A stretch of DNA of 64,000 nt, from the NCBI GenBank assembly GCA_020050685.1, contig JAGVKG010000067.1, positions 1-64,000 of the forward strand, written 5' to 3'. Under the pieces are notes generated by a model. That model did not search any database. It was given only the letters and a program-made list of their open reading frames with translations, and was not told the DNA's origin. The stretch's first letter is position 1. Each line of letters opens with the position of its first letter. Shown one piece after another: positions 17,591-26,892 of the stretch. Source of the DNA: Candidatus Obscuribacterales bacterium (GTDB lineage Bacteria > Cyanobacteriota > Vampirovibrionia > Obscuribacterales > Obscuribacteraceae). Made by a program: the position numbers and the translations under genes.

Positions 17591-18589
17591 ATGTCCAAAA
17601 ATGCTACTCTTCTGGACAAGCCGCAAGCAAAGTTAGGTGATGAGAATTTATCGCCAAGAGAAAAACCAAATTGGTTTACCACTTTAGCCTTGTTGTTTTG
17701 GGCTATGCGGCCAAAACAATGGACAAAGAACTTAATTGCCTTTGCACCACTTTTATTTGCCGGTAAGCTCGGTCAACCAGAGCTTATTTTGGCCACAAGT
17801 TTTTGTGTCTTGGCGTTTTGCTTGGTTTCTGGTGGCTTGTACGTGTTCAATGACTTACTGGATAGAGAAAACGACAGAGTGCACCCAACAAAGTGCTTAC
17901 GTCCAATTGCCTCCGGACGACTTGATCATGGAGTAGCTTTTGCATTTGCAATTTTTGCTGTTGTGGCTGGACTGACCATTTGTTTTGCTGTTCGTCCTTC
18001 ACTTTCTTTGATTGCCCTTTTGTATATGAGCTGCACCTTGTCCTATAGTCTATACCTCAAGCATTCCGCCATTTTGGATGTGTTCATGATTGCCACTGGC
18101 TTTGTCTTAAGGGCGATTGCCGGTGCCATGGCTATATGCGTGCCAATTTCCGGCTGGTTCTTGCTCTGTACATCACTAGGTGCACTATATTTGGCCTTAG
18201 AAAAGCGCCGCAAAGAAATTCTCATGCTCGGTGCGGATTCGCATCAGCATCGCAAGGTGCTTTCCAACTATTCCATTGCCTCCCTGGATCGCATGGAATC
18301 GATTGTTGTGCCAAGTTTGGTCACCTCGTACATGTTCTATAGTTTCCTCTCGTCTCATGGCGAATGGATGCTTCTGACTGTGCCACCAGTGATTTATGGC
18401 ATCATGCGTTATCAAATGCTTTCCGACCACGCAAGCTTGACCGCGTCTCCTGAGGAAGTCTTGTGGAAAGACAGACCGATTCAAGTAGCAATTGTTGCCT
18501 GGCTTACCGTCAGTGCTCTAGTTGTTTATGGCATAGACAAGTCTGTGCCACTCCTGCTCAAATCTTTCGATGGTGCATTTCCGCTCTAA
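17591..18589 (+). CDS. UbiA-family prenyltransferase, decaprenyl-phosphate phosphoribosyltransferase-like
   Basis: A 332-residue polytopic membrane enzyme with about eight or nine helices. The RPKQWTKNLIAFAPL opening and the motif NDLLDRENDRVHPTK.RPIASG are those of polyprenyl-phosphate phosphoribosyltransferases (Rv3806c type). These join PRPP to a polyprenyl phosphate to give the ribose/arabinose donor lipid used in envelope glycans. The second acidic motif is weakened here. ATG at 17591 is preferred over the in-frame TTG five codons upstream. The DUF2332 gene follows after 21 bases. A classical quinone prenyltransferase role is less likely because the NDxxDxxxDR context matches the phosphoribosyl subgroup. 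Confidence 0.8.
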   Translation: MSKNATLLDKPQAKLGDENLSPREKPNWFTTLALLFWAMRPKQWTKNLIAFAPLLFAGKLGQPELILATSFCVLAFCLVSGGLYVFNDLLDRENDRVHPTKCLRPIASGRLDHGVAFAFAIFAVVAGLTICFAVRPSLSLIALLYMSCTLSYSLYLKHSAILDVFMIATGFVLRAIAGAMAICVPISGWFLLCTSLGALYLALEKRRKEILMLGADSHQHRKVLSNYSIASLDRMESIVVPSLVTSYMFYSFLSSHGEWMLLTVPPVIYGIMRYQMLSDHASLTASPEEVLWKDRPIQVAIVAWLTVSALVVYGIDKSVPLLLKSFDGAFPL

Positions 18590-18610
18590 TGACAAATCGG
18601 GAGTGTACTT

Positions 18611-19693
18611 ATGGCTTTCGATCCAATAAATGACTGCCCCACCAACGCTCCCACAAACGATGCTCCAACTCTAAACCAATTAGCTGATCGATTTCGCCGC
18701 TTTGCTCAGCAAGAATGTTGTGATTCGTCGCCGCTTTACGATCAATTGTCCAGAATGGTTGCCCAAGACAATGACTTGTTGGCAATTGCTGGCTGTGCGC
18801 AAGCCGGGCAACCGGCAGCCAATCTCTTTTTTGCCGCAGTTCAGTTTCTTTTATTTCAAAACCCAGATGATTCTTTGGCTAGACACTTTCCCAGCCTTAG
18901 TACTTTTGCTACATCTCGAGACGATCTTTCGACAGACTTTCGCAATTTTTGCTTCAGTCGGAAAGACGATTTAAAAGATTTGCTGCGGACAAAGCTCGTG
19001 CAAACCAATGAAGTACGACGCAGCGCTTGCTTGTTGCCGGTCTTGCAAATGATTTACGAAGAGACAAATGGACAACCTCTCTATTTGATAGATATCGGTG
19101 CTAGTGCAGGCTTGAATTTGTTGTTTGACCGTTATCACTTTGACTATGGTCAAGACCAAACATTCGGTGATTCGGAATCACCAGTACAAATTTATTGCCA
19201 ATCTCGAGGACGAGCACTTCCGTTGTCGGCAACATTTCCGCAGGTTGCTTCGCGTGTTGCCATCGATCTTAATCCGCTCGATGTGCATAAACAAGACGAT
19301 GTGCTTTGGCTAAAGGCACTGATTTGGCCGGAACATGATGAACGCAGAAAGCTTCTGGACGCTGCGGTGTTGGTGGCAAAGCATTATCCTATCAGGCACG
19401 TACAAGGAGATGGCGTGGCGCTTTTGCCCGCTCTTCTGAATGAAGCCTTACCAGACACAAGGCTTTGCATAATTCACAGTTTCACCATAAATCAAATGGC
19501 ACCACAGGCGGTGCAGAATTTCCAAAATGCAATGCGGCAGTTTAGCAAACGACGTAGCCTTTATTGTGTTGCCATTTCCTGTAAGGATGGAGCCAGTTCC
19601 AATCTGGGACTTTCCTGTTACCAGAATGGCGCCGAAAGCAAAAATATTCTTGCCAAGTGCAGCGATCACGGCACCTGGATTGAATGGTTGTAA
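18611..19693 (+). CDS. DUF2332-family protein
   Basis: A 360-residue soluble protein of the DUF2332 family: an N-terminal helical region (FRRFAQQECCDSSPLYDQLS), a central EVRRSACLLP segment, LYLIDIGASAGLNLLFDRY (a glycine-rich loop reminiscent of SAM-dependent methyltransferases), and a C-terminal HSFTINQM...F segment. The ...IGASAGLNL.. loop suggests a methyltransferase-like Rossmann fold, but no activity has been established to my knowledge. It lies 21 bases after the UbiA-family gene and is probably co-transcribed with it. Confidence 0.8.
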   Translation: MAFDPINDCPTNAPTNDAPTLNQLADRFRRFAQQECCDSSPLYDQLSRMVAQDNDLLAIAGCAQAGQPAANLFFAAVQFLLFQNPDDSLARHFPSLSTFATSRDDLSTDFRNFCFSRKDDLKDLLRTKLVQTNEVRRSACLLPVLQMIYEETNGQPLYLIDIGASAGLNLLFDRYHFDYGQDQTFGDSESPVQIYCQSRGRALPLSATFPQVASRVAIDLNPLDVHKQDDVLWLKALIWPEHDERRKLLDAAVLVAKHYPIRHVQGDGVALLPALLNEALPDTRLCIIHSFTINQMAPQAVQNFQNAMRQFSKRRSLYCVAISCKDGASSNLGLSCYQNGAESKNILAKCSDHGTWIEWL

Positions 19694-19787
19694 CGTCCTC
19701 CAGATTTAATCTCCGATTTTTGAACTTTTTAGCCACTGAACCGTCTTTAAAAATAGCGGGGACCCTGTTCTTTTCTTGTGAAATCAG

Positions 19788-19817
19788 CTGTTAGAAATTT
19801 CGCTAAAAATCTAACAG
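19788..19817. promoter_or_regulatory. Perfect 8-bp inverted repeat upstream of the AbiEi-like gene, candidate operator
   Basis: CTGTTAGA at 19788-19795 and TCTAACAG at 19810-19817 form a perfect inverted repeat with a 14-base spacer, so the arm centres are 22 bp (two helical turns) apart. It ends 20 bases before the start codon of the AbiEi-like winged-helix protein. AbiEi-family antitoxins are known to repress their own promoters by binding inverted repeats, which makes autoregulation a reasonable inference. Confidence 0.55.
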
Positions 19818-19837
19818 TCAGTTGGAGGAAAATTTTC

Positions 19838-20539
19838 ATGCAAACTTCGATTTTGGTTCGCAGGCATATTTTTGCTTTGCCTGCTGATGTTATTTTTACA
19901 ACGCGAGATCTCTTGTCATATGGTTCGCGTCCAGCCATAGATCAAGCTATCTATAGATTCGTTAAATCTCGAATGATTGTGCGGCTTGCGTGGGGAGTCT
20001 TTGTTCGGCCTGGCTCAGCTATTGCTTATGATTTTGTCGTCAAGGAAACTGCTCCTTGTGAATTTGCGGTGGCCAAAAAGACACATTCGGTACTAGATAT
20101 TACTCTTGCCAAAACCAAAGCATTTGGCAAAGAACTGGCAGCTTATGGGCAAGACATTGCAAGAGAACTTTGTTTACAAGGTAAGGAAGAGGATTCACAG
20201 AATCGTTCTACGAATTTGAGTCAGTACTCGTATTTTGTCAACGGAAGGACGAGCAAGTTTAAAATTGGCAATGAGCAAGTACGGACGATCGGGGTCTGTG
20301 CAAGGAAAATGCAATTGACTAAAAGTGATCTTGGCCGATTTGTTTTGGCACTATGGACGCTGGGAAAAGACGTTTGCAATGCCTCTTACCTGCCATCGGT
20401 GACCAAATCTTTTACAAGGAGAGATAGGCAAGCTATCAGGGCAATGTCTCATCTTTTGCCTGAGTGGTTGTCCCGTTTCTGGGTGTCGTGCGAGCAAAAT
20501 TATGTTAGCCTTCCTAGGCTGGCCATATCGTCCAGTTGA
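19838..20539 (+). CDS. AbiEi-like (DUF6088-type) winged-helix protein, orphan antitoxin-like regulator
   Basis: A 233-residue protein from the ATG at 19838, which has TTGGAGGA upstream. Residues ~5-65 match the antitoxin wHTH of type IV AbiE-like systems: F....VIFTTRDLLSYGSR, then AIDQAIYRFVKSRMIVRL, then AWGVFVRPG. The remaining ~165 residues are the less conserved C-terminal domain. Nothing resembling an AbiEii nucleotidyltransferase toxin lies upstream (DUF2332 gene) or downstream (convergent acyl-CoA ligase 8 bases away). It may therefore be a solo regulator or remnant. The palindrome just upstream suggests it controls its own gene. Confidence 0.7.
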   Translation: MQTSILVRRHIFALPADVIFTTRDLLSYGSRPAIDQAIYRFVKSRMIVRLAWGVFVRPGSAIAYDFVVKETAPCEFAVAKKTHSVLDITLAKTKAFGKELAAYGQDIARELCLQGKEEDSQNRSTNLSQYSYFVNGRTSKFKIGNEQVRTIGVCARKMQLTKSDLGRFVLALWTLGKDVCNASYLPSVTKSFTRRDRQAIRAMSHLLPEWLSRFWVSCEQNYVSLPRLAISSS

Positions 20540-20547
20540 TCCGGAGT

Positions 20548-22053
20548 CTAAATTAAGGACTTTTTGTCGATCTTGCCGCTCAGAGTTTTAGGCAGCGGCA
20601 TTGAGGCTGGGCGGAATTCCCAGTCCATCGGTCTCAGCTCGCGCTTGAGATGTTCGGCACACATTTGGCGAAATGAGGCAATCAGTGTTTCGCGCACTGT
20701 CTTTTGATCATGGCTTTCTGTTTCAAAAGCAGTGCTTTCATTGCCTTGAGGCAAGACGATAATTGCTTTGACGATTTGTCCCAATTTTTTGTGTGGCAGA
20801 CCGACAACAGCCACTTCAGTTGCCATTGGATGTCTTCTCAACACTGCTTCTACTTCTTGGGGGAATACTTTATTGCCAGCAACAATGATCATGTCTTTCG
20901 AGCGACCGGAAATAAACACGTAGCCATCTTTGATGAACCCAAGGTCGCCTGTGTGGTAGTGTCCATTATGTAAGACTAGTGATGTTACATCTGGCTGTTG
21001 CAGATACTCGGTCATTAATGACGGACCTGTGATGCGAATTTCGCCAATTTCTCCTTCCGGCAAGGGTGAGTCGTTTTCATCGACAATCTCAATTTCTGTA
21101 TCAGCAATCGGACTGCCAACAGAACCAACCGGACCACTACTATTAACGGTAATGATCTTGCATTCAGTGGCACCATAGCCTTGAATAATACGTTTGCCAA
21201 ATTTGTTATGAAAGTCTTCCGCAAGTTGAATGGGTAGTGGTGCACCACCACAGAAAAAACAATCGAATGATTCTAGAATCGAGGTTTGAAATGATGGGTG
21301 TAAGAGTGCGCCGAATATTGTTGGTACACCAACAAGCATGGTTGGTTTGTAAGCGTCCTGGTTCTTGAGAAATGTTGATGGAACAAAATCTTCAAAGACG
21401 ATTGCACCGCCGGCAAGGATAACTGCCAGAAGCACTTCCAGTCCAATGATGTGAGTAATTGGCAAAGGCACAATCATGCTGGTACTTGGTGTCAAGCCGG
21501 TAATTCTTACCAGCTCTTCGATGTTCTGAAAAAGTGAGCCTAGAGAATGGACGGCCGCCTTTGGCACACCTGTCGTTCCTGAGGTGAGAATAATTAGCCC
21601 GCAATGGTCTTGGTCAACCACACGAGCAGAAACTGCTTGAGTTGAAGATTTGTCTTTTGTGACTGGAAGCTTCTTGGGATCAATTTTGACAAAATTGTCT
21701 GAGATTTGTCTGTCCGTGACGATCAAACTAACATTCAGTCTTTCGGCAATATTTTCAATTTCTTGTTTGGTTAAGCGATAGTCAATAGGAACGGCAATCA
21801 GACCGGCTCGCCAGGTTGCCAGGATGGAGGCAACAAGCTCTGCTGAATTGGCTAAGCACAACAAGACCTTGTCTTGAAATTTGCATTCGCCAAAGGCTTG
21901 GCTTACTTGATCAATTAGGCTCTCCAATTGGACGTAGGTGAGGTTGCGCTCACGCCCTGTGGCTATCTCAATTATGGCCGGCTTGTCGGCAGTTTCTTTT
22001 CGGCTTGAGGCTGGGTAGAGGAAGCAGTCGAGTAGCTCTTGAAATTTTGTCAT
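20548..22053 (-). CDS. Class I adenylate-forming enzyme (acyl-CoA synthetase / AMP-dependent ligase)
   Basis: A 501-residue ANL-superfamily protein. Its motifs are the P-loop LIILTSGTTGVPKAAVHS (A3), YGATECK (A5), GHYHTGDLGF (A7, with the ribose-binding aspartate), GRSKDMIIVAGNKVFPQEVE (A8, hinge) and the C-terminal PLPKTLSGKIDK with the adenylation lysine (A10). It would activate a carboxylic acid as acyl-AMP and pass it to CoA or a carrier. The exact acid cannot be read from sequence; medium- or long-chain fatty or aryl acids are possible. It stands alone: convergent with the AbiEi-like gene, divergent from the RNase J-like gene. Confidence 0.9.
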   Translation of the reverse strand: MTKFQELLDCFLYPASSRKETADKPAIIEIATGRERNLTYVQLESLIDQVSQAFGECKFQDKVLLCLANSAELVASILATWRAGLIAVPIDYRLTKQEIENIAERLNVSLIVTDRQISDNFVKIDPKKLPVTKDKSSTQAVSARVVDQDHCGLIILTSGTTGVPKAAVHSLGSLFQNIEELVRITGLTPSTSMIVPLPITHIIGLEVLLAVILAGGAIVFEDFVPSTFLKNQDAYKPTMLVGVPTIFGALLHPSFQTSILESFDCFFCGGAPLPIQLAEDFHNKFGKRIIQGYGATECKIITVNSSGPVGSVGSPIADTEIEIVDENDSPLPEGEIGEIRITGPSLMTEYLQQPDVTSLVLHNGHYHTGDLGFIKDGYVFISGRSKDMIIVAGNKVFPQEVEAVLRRHPMATEVAVVGLPHKKLGQIVKAIIVLPQGNESTAFETESHDQKTVRETLIASFRQMCAEHLKRELRPMDWEFRPASMPLPKTLSGKIDKKSLI

Positions 22054-22188
22054 ATCTAAACCTTTGTGTTCTCTATCTGCACAGGCAACTAGATGCCGGG
22101 TAAAATAGCCCTGTCAGAGATTATAGCGAGACTAGATGCTCATGATAATTAGGTCACCGGATTTTGAGTGGGGTGAATACGTATAATA

Positions 22189-23895
22189 ATGGCTGAATCA
22201 TTTAACCAAGAGCTGAAATATGATCGCCTCTCAATAATTCCCTTGGGAGGTCAAAGCGAAATTGGCCAGGTGCTTTGGCTTGTCAGTTATGCAGGGCAGT
22301 CTTTGTTAATTGATGCTGGAGCAACTTATCCTGGTGAGGATTTGCCGGGCGTGGATTTGCTTTTGCCCAATACCAACTTTTTGGAAGCTAATCAAAAGCG
22401 TATTCAAGCTTTGCTGCTCACCAATGGACATGAAGAACATTCAGGAGCAGTAGCTTACTTGCTCAATCACATTCATGTACCGAGAATAATGGCGCCGCAA
22501 TTTGTCTCGACTCTGGTTGCGCAAACACTTTCGGCTAAAGGCAATACAGCAGAAGTTGATACTGTATCTGTGCGCACGCCTTATCAAATCGGCCCTTTTG
22601 AAGTAGAGTGGATTCAAGTAAACGATGCGATTGCCGATGCTTGTGCTTTACGGATTGGCACACCGGAAGGCAATATCATTTACACTTCATCATTCAAGTT
22701 GGATCAAACGCCAGTTGATGGCAGGAAGTTGGACCTGGCAAGATTGGCCGAGCTTGGCGATAGCGATGTTTTACTTTTGATTTCCGATTCGGCAGGAGTA
22801 GAGAGCCCAGGTTATTGTGCTTCCGAAAAATCGGTAATCAAATCTTTGACCAAACAAATTAGTCAGGCTGAGGGACGGGTTTTTGTTGTCTGCAATGGTA
22901 CCAATACCCATCGTTTACAGATTCTTTTTGATATGGCTAAAAGTTGCAATCGCAAAGTTGTGCTAATTGGTGAGACTTTGATTCAAACGGCTGTTGTGGC
23001 TGTGATTACAGGCAATCTGGTTTATGACAGAAAGTTTGAAGCTAGTATTGATGACTTGGCACAGTTATCCGATGATCAAGTTCTGGTAATTGCGACTGGG
23101 CCTGACGGTGATGCACTGAAGATCACAGCCGAGCTTGCTTATGGTCGAAACAAGGACGTTCACCTTAAGGAAGGCGATACTTTCATCTATAGTGCAGAGG
23201 TCTATCCTGGGCGTTCGCGCCAAATGGCCTTAATCCTTGATCAATTTCTTTCCACCGGAGTCCGGTCTGTGAATGGTGTACGGGATGGTGTACATGTCTC
23301 CAGTCATGCCAGTCGCGAAGAATTGAAATTGCTATTTTCTGTGGTCAAACCACGATTTTTCATACCGGCCTTGGGTGAGGGCAGGCATATTATGAATCAT
23401 GCACGCTTAGCTGAAGAATGCGCAGTGCCGGCTAATGCGATTTTCCCACTGGCAAACGGTGAGGTATTGGAGATTCAACGGGGAAATGCCACCATATCCG
23501 GTGCTATCGAATCGGAAGCGGTTTTATATAACCGCGACCAAGGTGAAAAGGTAACCAGCTTTTCGGTGAAAGAACGGCGTGCCCTGAGTGCTGAAGGTGT
23601 AATGACCGTTGGCATGGTTGTCGATAGTAATCTCAATTTGGTTTCCGGACCGGAAATTGAAGCTGGTGCCTCTGGCTTTCTCAAGTCTCAAGAATGGACT
23701 GACTGCAAGGAAGAAATCAACCAAGTGATTTTGCAAATTGCCAGCGAATTAAGGCAGACCAAAGGCAAGGATGCCAATGCCATGCGAGCCCAGGTACGCG
23801 AGCAGATAACTAAATTAGTTCGGCAAAAGCTACAAGCCAAACCGATGATCCAAGTGATTATTCACGAAGTAACCGCTACCAACCGCCCTCAATAA
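22189..23895 (+). CDS. RNase J-family protein with most catalytic metal ligands replaced (probable pseudoenzyme)
   Basis: The 568-residue protein has the complete RNase J layout: metallo-beta-lactamase core, beta-CASP insertion and C-terminal domain. Recognisable landmarks are IPLGGQSEIGQ, FKLDQTPVDGRKLDLARLAELG, HVSSHASREELK and F.IPALGEGRH. The two-zinc site is eroded. The HGHEDH motif reads NGHEEH (N79, E83), the histidine of VNHSIPD is D146, the aspartate of TGDFK is S168, and the C-terminal HGE histidine is L395. Only H81 and H84 of the seven ligands remain. RNase J normally performs 5'-3' exo- and endonucleolytic RNA decay. This copy probably binds RNA or a partner RNase without cleaving. 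An active paralogue elsewhere is expected. Confidence 0.88.
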   Translation: MAESFNQELKYDRLSIIPLGGQSEIGQVLWLVSYAGQSLLIDAGATYPGEDLPGVDLLLPNTNFLEANQKRIQALLLTNGHEEHSGAVAYLLNHIHVPRIMAPQFVSTLVAQTLSAKGNTAEVDTVSVRTPYQIGPFEVEWIQVNDAIADACALRIGTPEGNIIYTSSFKLDQTPVDGRKLDLARLAELGDSDVLLLISDSAGVESPGYCASEKSVIKSLTKQISQAEGRVFVVCNGTNTHRLQILFDMAKSCNRKVVLIGETLIQTAVVAVITGNLVYDRKFEASIDDLAQLSDDQVLVIATGPDGDALKITAELAYGRNKDVHLKEGDTFIYSAEVYPGRSRQMALILDQFLSTGVRSVNGVRDGVHVSSHASREELKLLFSVVKPRFFIPALGEGRHIMNHARLAEECAVPANAIFPLANGEVLEIQRGNATISGAIESEAVLYNRDQGEKVTSFSVKERRALSAEGVMTVGMVVDSNLNLVSGPEIEAGASGFLKSQEWTDCKEEINQVILQIASELRQTKGKDANAMRAQVREQITKLVRQKLQAKPMIQVIIHEVTATNRPQ

Positions 23896-24739
23896 AGATG
23901 GCATTGTCTTCCGTAAGCTTGAATGATTGCGAATCGTTAGCCGTTAAGCTAACTGGTATTTGCCAATAATAGGTAAGACCAGGAACTTTATGGGTACCGG
24001 CTATCCACCAAGTGCCTTCTGGCAGCTGAGCTGTGCCTGTGCGTTTGCGATTGATGCGAATTTCTTGCGGTGTCAAACCAAGACGGGTCGCTTCACTTTC
24101 TACTTCTGTGTGATCGCGTTGATATTCATAGGTGGCCTTGTTGTAACGACGTGTTCGGTCCTGCTCAATGGCATTGATGCGTTTGACTTCCGGAATGACA
24201 TAAGGAATCATTTCATCCACCCATTGATACAAACCAAATATGGTCATCGGCATTCGGCCACCATGACGTTTGAGAGCATTGTCGAGTGCGGTGTTCCAGC
24301 GTAAGCCAAAAGTTTGATATGGACGATCGCGGGGCAAACGCATGGAATAGCCGGAATTCAAAAGATATTGTCTTAGGGCTTTTGGTCTAGTCGGCAAGGA
24401 CATCTGTGGTGTTTGATTGACAGGCGGGCGGACAGGATAAGGATAAGCATAAAAGGTGTCGACATATTTTTGATTTTGCGAAACAGAAATAGAAAGTGTC
24501 ACTGTGCTATTGCGCACGTGCTCCGGACCAATGTTTAGGAGGTCTTGCACATTGGCTTGACCTTCTTGGGGCTTGGCTTCTTCTAGTAGCGTGGCTTCTT
24601 GCTTAGCAGAAGCCGCACTTGTAGCAGCAGCAATTGCCTTTTTGGCCTCACACGGGAAAAGGCTGATTGGCCCTAAGACCGCGGGCGAAAGCAAAATCAA
24701 AATCACAAGAATATTTCGGGCAGCTTTTCTCAATTTCAT
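23876..24739 (-). CDS. Exported protein of unknown function
   Basis: A 287-residue protein with a signal peptide or N-terminal anchor (basic start, hydrophobic 8-27). A Lys/Glu/Ala-rich linker follows, then a Tyr/Pro-rich middle (YAYPYPVRPPVNQTP) and a helical, Arg-rich C-terminal half (residues ~170-225). I recognise no family. It is the last gene of the minus-strand group lepB-HD-GYP-HEAT, separated by 78 bases. Its 3' end overlaps the convergent RNase J-like gene by 20 bases. Confidence 0.65.
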   Translation of the reverse strand: MKLRKAARNILVILILLSPAVLGPISLFPCEAKKAIAAATSAASAKQEATLLEEAKPQEGQANVQDLLNIGPEHVRNSTVTLSISVSQNQKYVDTFYAYPYPVRPPVNQTPQMSLPTRPKALRQYLLNSGYSMRLPRDRPYQTFGLRWNTALDNALKRHGGRMPMTIFGLYQWVDEMIPYVIPEVKRINAIEQDRTRRYNKATYEYQRDHTEVESEATRLGLTPQEIRINRKRTGTAQLPEGTWWIAGTHKVPGLTYYWQIPVSLTANDSQSFKLTEDNAIFIEGGW

Positions 24740-24817
24740 TTTCTTCTATGTCAGAGACAACCAATACCTTGAAAGTAAGGTAGTGACAATTGTAAAGCGT
24801 TTGAGTGCTGAAGACCT

Positions 24818-25180
24818 TTATTTTTGATAATGCCCATAGTGCTGAATCAGGAGAAAAACCGCTTCTTTTAGATCTTTTCCCTTGACTAGCTCATCAATTT
24901 CCGCCCGCGGCACCAATGAGTCCAGTCCCTTTTCAGCTTGCTGTCGCACCCAAGGGACAACGTGCCCCTTGGCAACCAAATAAAGTGGAGCAACTGCCAA
25001 TAAACGTTTTTCTTTGACAAGCTGGTTAATGGCAATTCTAATTGCCTCAGGATCTTCGCTCTTTAAGCAATCAACCAGGCTTATATAACTTGCCCTGTCT
25101 ACTTTGGCTAAAAAGGAGTCCGTGCAAGTTTGCACAAACGTCTTAATTTCCGAAAGTGTTTCTGCAAATTGAGATGGCAT
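24818..25180 (-). CDS. Small HEAT-repeat-like protein
   Basis: A 120-residue all-helical soluble protein. The pattern DPEAIRIAINQLVKEKRLLA, then V.WVRQQAEKGLDSL, resembles two HEAT-type repeats, which form curved helical scaffolds for protein contacts. It starts 11 bases after the GAF/HD-GYP stop, so the two are likely one transcript and possibly functional partners. No enzymatic motif is visible. Confidence 0.65.
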   Translation of the reverse strand: MPSQFAETLSEIKTFVQTCTDSFLAKVDRASYISLVDCLKSEDPEAIRIAINQLVKEKRLLAVAPLYLVAKGHVVPWVRQQAEKGLDSLVPRAEIDELVKGKDLKEAVFLLIQHYGHYQK

Positions 25181-25191
25181 TATTTTCTAGC

Positions 25192-26805
25192 TTAGTCGAG
25201 GGCTTGATAGTCGGCCGGCAGACCGGCATTGTAGATGTTTTCAAAAATTTCAATCAAGCCTGCTTCGTCTTTTTCAGGCTTGGCACCAGAGCACAATTCG
25301 CAAAGTCGTCCAAGAGTCATGGAAGCAAATAAGTCTAGTTCCTTAGGCAGATTCTGACCGCGCTCGGATTCCATGATTTTCAACACTTGATCAGCAGGCA
25401 ATTGATAAAAGACATCAATGAATTCCGGATCAAAATGATTGCCTCTACCGGTTTCCATAATTTCAGTCACTTTAGTAATTGCCATACGATTGCGGTAATG
25501 GCGAACGGAAGTTAAGGCATCAAAGACATCGGCAACTGTGATGATTCGAGCAAGAAAGGGAATCTCTTGTCCTCTCAAGCCGCGATAATATCCCGAGCCA
25601 TCTAGCTTCTCATGGTGGCATGAAGCAACAAACGGTACTGCTTGCAAGCGTTTGGTGAATGGCAATGTTGAAAGCAAATCGTAAGTTAAGCGCGCATGTG
25701 TTTGCACACAAGCATATTCTTCCGGAGTCAATCTGCCGTTTTTCCACAAAATTGCCTCGGGCACACCAATCTTGCCATAGTCATGCATCATCGCTGAATA
25801 ACGTAAGACGTCCAAATCTGCTTCCGGCAAATTGAGCGCCTCACCAATCAAAATGCTGTAGCAAGTGACACGCATGGAATGTCCAGCCGTTAGCGGATCG
25901 CGTTTATCAATGGTTGAGGCAAGCATCTCCAAAGTCTTGTCCATGAAACTTTCAATTTCAGCATAAGATTGGGCTTGTTCAATCAGTCCACCAGCTACTG
26001 CCGCTAGAGCCTTGAGCCATTCACCATCTTCGGCCGTAAATGGTCCGCCTGATTTGTTTATCGCCTCAAATACACCAATCACTTCGCCTAGACGATTGAA
26101 CATTGGCACACAAAGCAAATTACGGGTCAGACAGCCGGAGATGCGATCTGTTTCTGGATCAAAACGAGAGTCAGAATAAGCATCGTGAATATTGATAGCT
26201 TGACCGGTGCGCGCCGTTAAACTAACTACCGAGTGGGAAGCTAGAGGAATCTTTATAACCTTCTCGCTACCCTCTTCATCGATTTCCTTGGTCCAAAGCT
26301 CACCACGTTTGGCTTCTAGAACAAAAACCGATAAGCGATCACACTTGAGCATGTCCTTGGTTTCCTGGGCAATTACGCCAAGCAAGGAATCAAAATGACG
26401 CTCGGTGGACATGGCTTTGACTACGCGATAAAGCCCCGATAGCGGTTTGAGTTTTTCCAATTCTTGGGTCAGACCAAGGCACTTAATTTCTCGGTCAATA
26501 ACCTCGACTTCCCGTGCTGTCAGCTCTGCTTCCACGAGCTTGAGCTCTTTTTCGCGAGCCCGCAGGTTCTCTTCAAAATTTGTCGGCTTAGAGCTGCCAG
26601 TGGATTTGAGACTGGGCTTGTTTTTAGCAGCCTGAGCAATGTTGTGCACATTTGCCTTGAGACTCTTGCCGGCGTCCGCCTCATTTGGGTTCTTTCCCAC
26701 ATTCGAGCCGAGCTGAATCTCTGTATCGGTTGACACAGTTTGTCGCGACTCTGGCTCTCTGGGGTCCTTAGCCATTGGAAAGTCATCCTTTAGGGGGCGC
26801 TGCAT
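25192..26805 (-). CDS. GAF and HD-GYP domain protein, candidate cyclic-di-GMP phosphodiesterase
   Basis: A 537-residue cytoplasmic protein. Residues 1-85 are low-complexity, about 80-115 a coiled coil, 130-285 a GAF sensory domain (HFDSLLGVIAQETKDMLKCD ... GVFEAINK), and about 300-480 an HD-GYP domain. The metal and catalytic motifs are intact: GHSMRV, MHDYGKIGVPEAIL, HHEKLDGSGY with GLRGQEIP (the GYP loop), and ADVFDALTS. HD-GYP enzymes hydrolyse cyclic-di-GMP to GMP/pGpG. The GAF domain would gate the activity by an unknown ligand. A structured leader of 230 bases separates it from lepB; the HEAT-like gene follows at 11 bases. Confidence 0.9.
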   Translation of the reverse strand: MQRPLKDDFPMAKDPREPESRQTVSTDTEIQLGSNVGKNPNEADAGKSLKANVHNIAQAAKNKPSLKSTGSSKPTNFEENLRAREKELKLVEAELTAREVEVIDREIKCLGLTQELEKLKPLSGLYRVVKAMSTERHFDSLLGVIAQETKDMLKCDRLSVFVLEAKRGELWTKEIDEEGSEKVIKIPLASHSVVSLTARTGQAINIHDAYSDSRFDPETDRISGCLTRNLLCVPMFNRLGEVIGVFEAINKSGGPFTAEDGEWLKALAAVAGGLIEQAQSYAEIESFMDKTLEMLASTIDKRDPLTAGHSMRVTCYSILIGEALNLPEADLDVLRYSAMMHDYGKIGVPEAILWKNGRLTPEEYACVQTHARLTYDLLSTLPFTKRLQAVPFVASCHHEKLDGSGYYRGLRGQEIPFLARIITVADVFDALTSVRHYRNRMAITKVTEIMETGRGNHFDPEFIDVFYQLPADQVLKIMESERGQNLPKELDLFASMTLGRLCELCSGAKPEKDEAGLIEIFENIYNAGLPADYQALD

Positions 26806-26892
26806 GCCTTTGAAACTCCGAAAGCAATATACCCAGAAGCTGCCATGGTCACCTGCCAGAACTTAAAATTTGCCCTCTTTACATGCGGGCCC

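Noticed and set aside
19694-20547. A complete AbiE toxin-antitoxin or phage-defence system
   Set aside because: Only the antitoxin-like protein is present. The flanking DUF2332 gene and the acyl-CoA ligase have no nucleotidyltransferase features.
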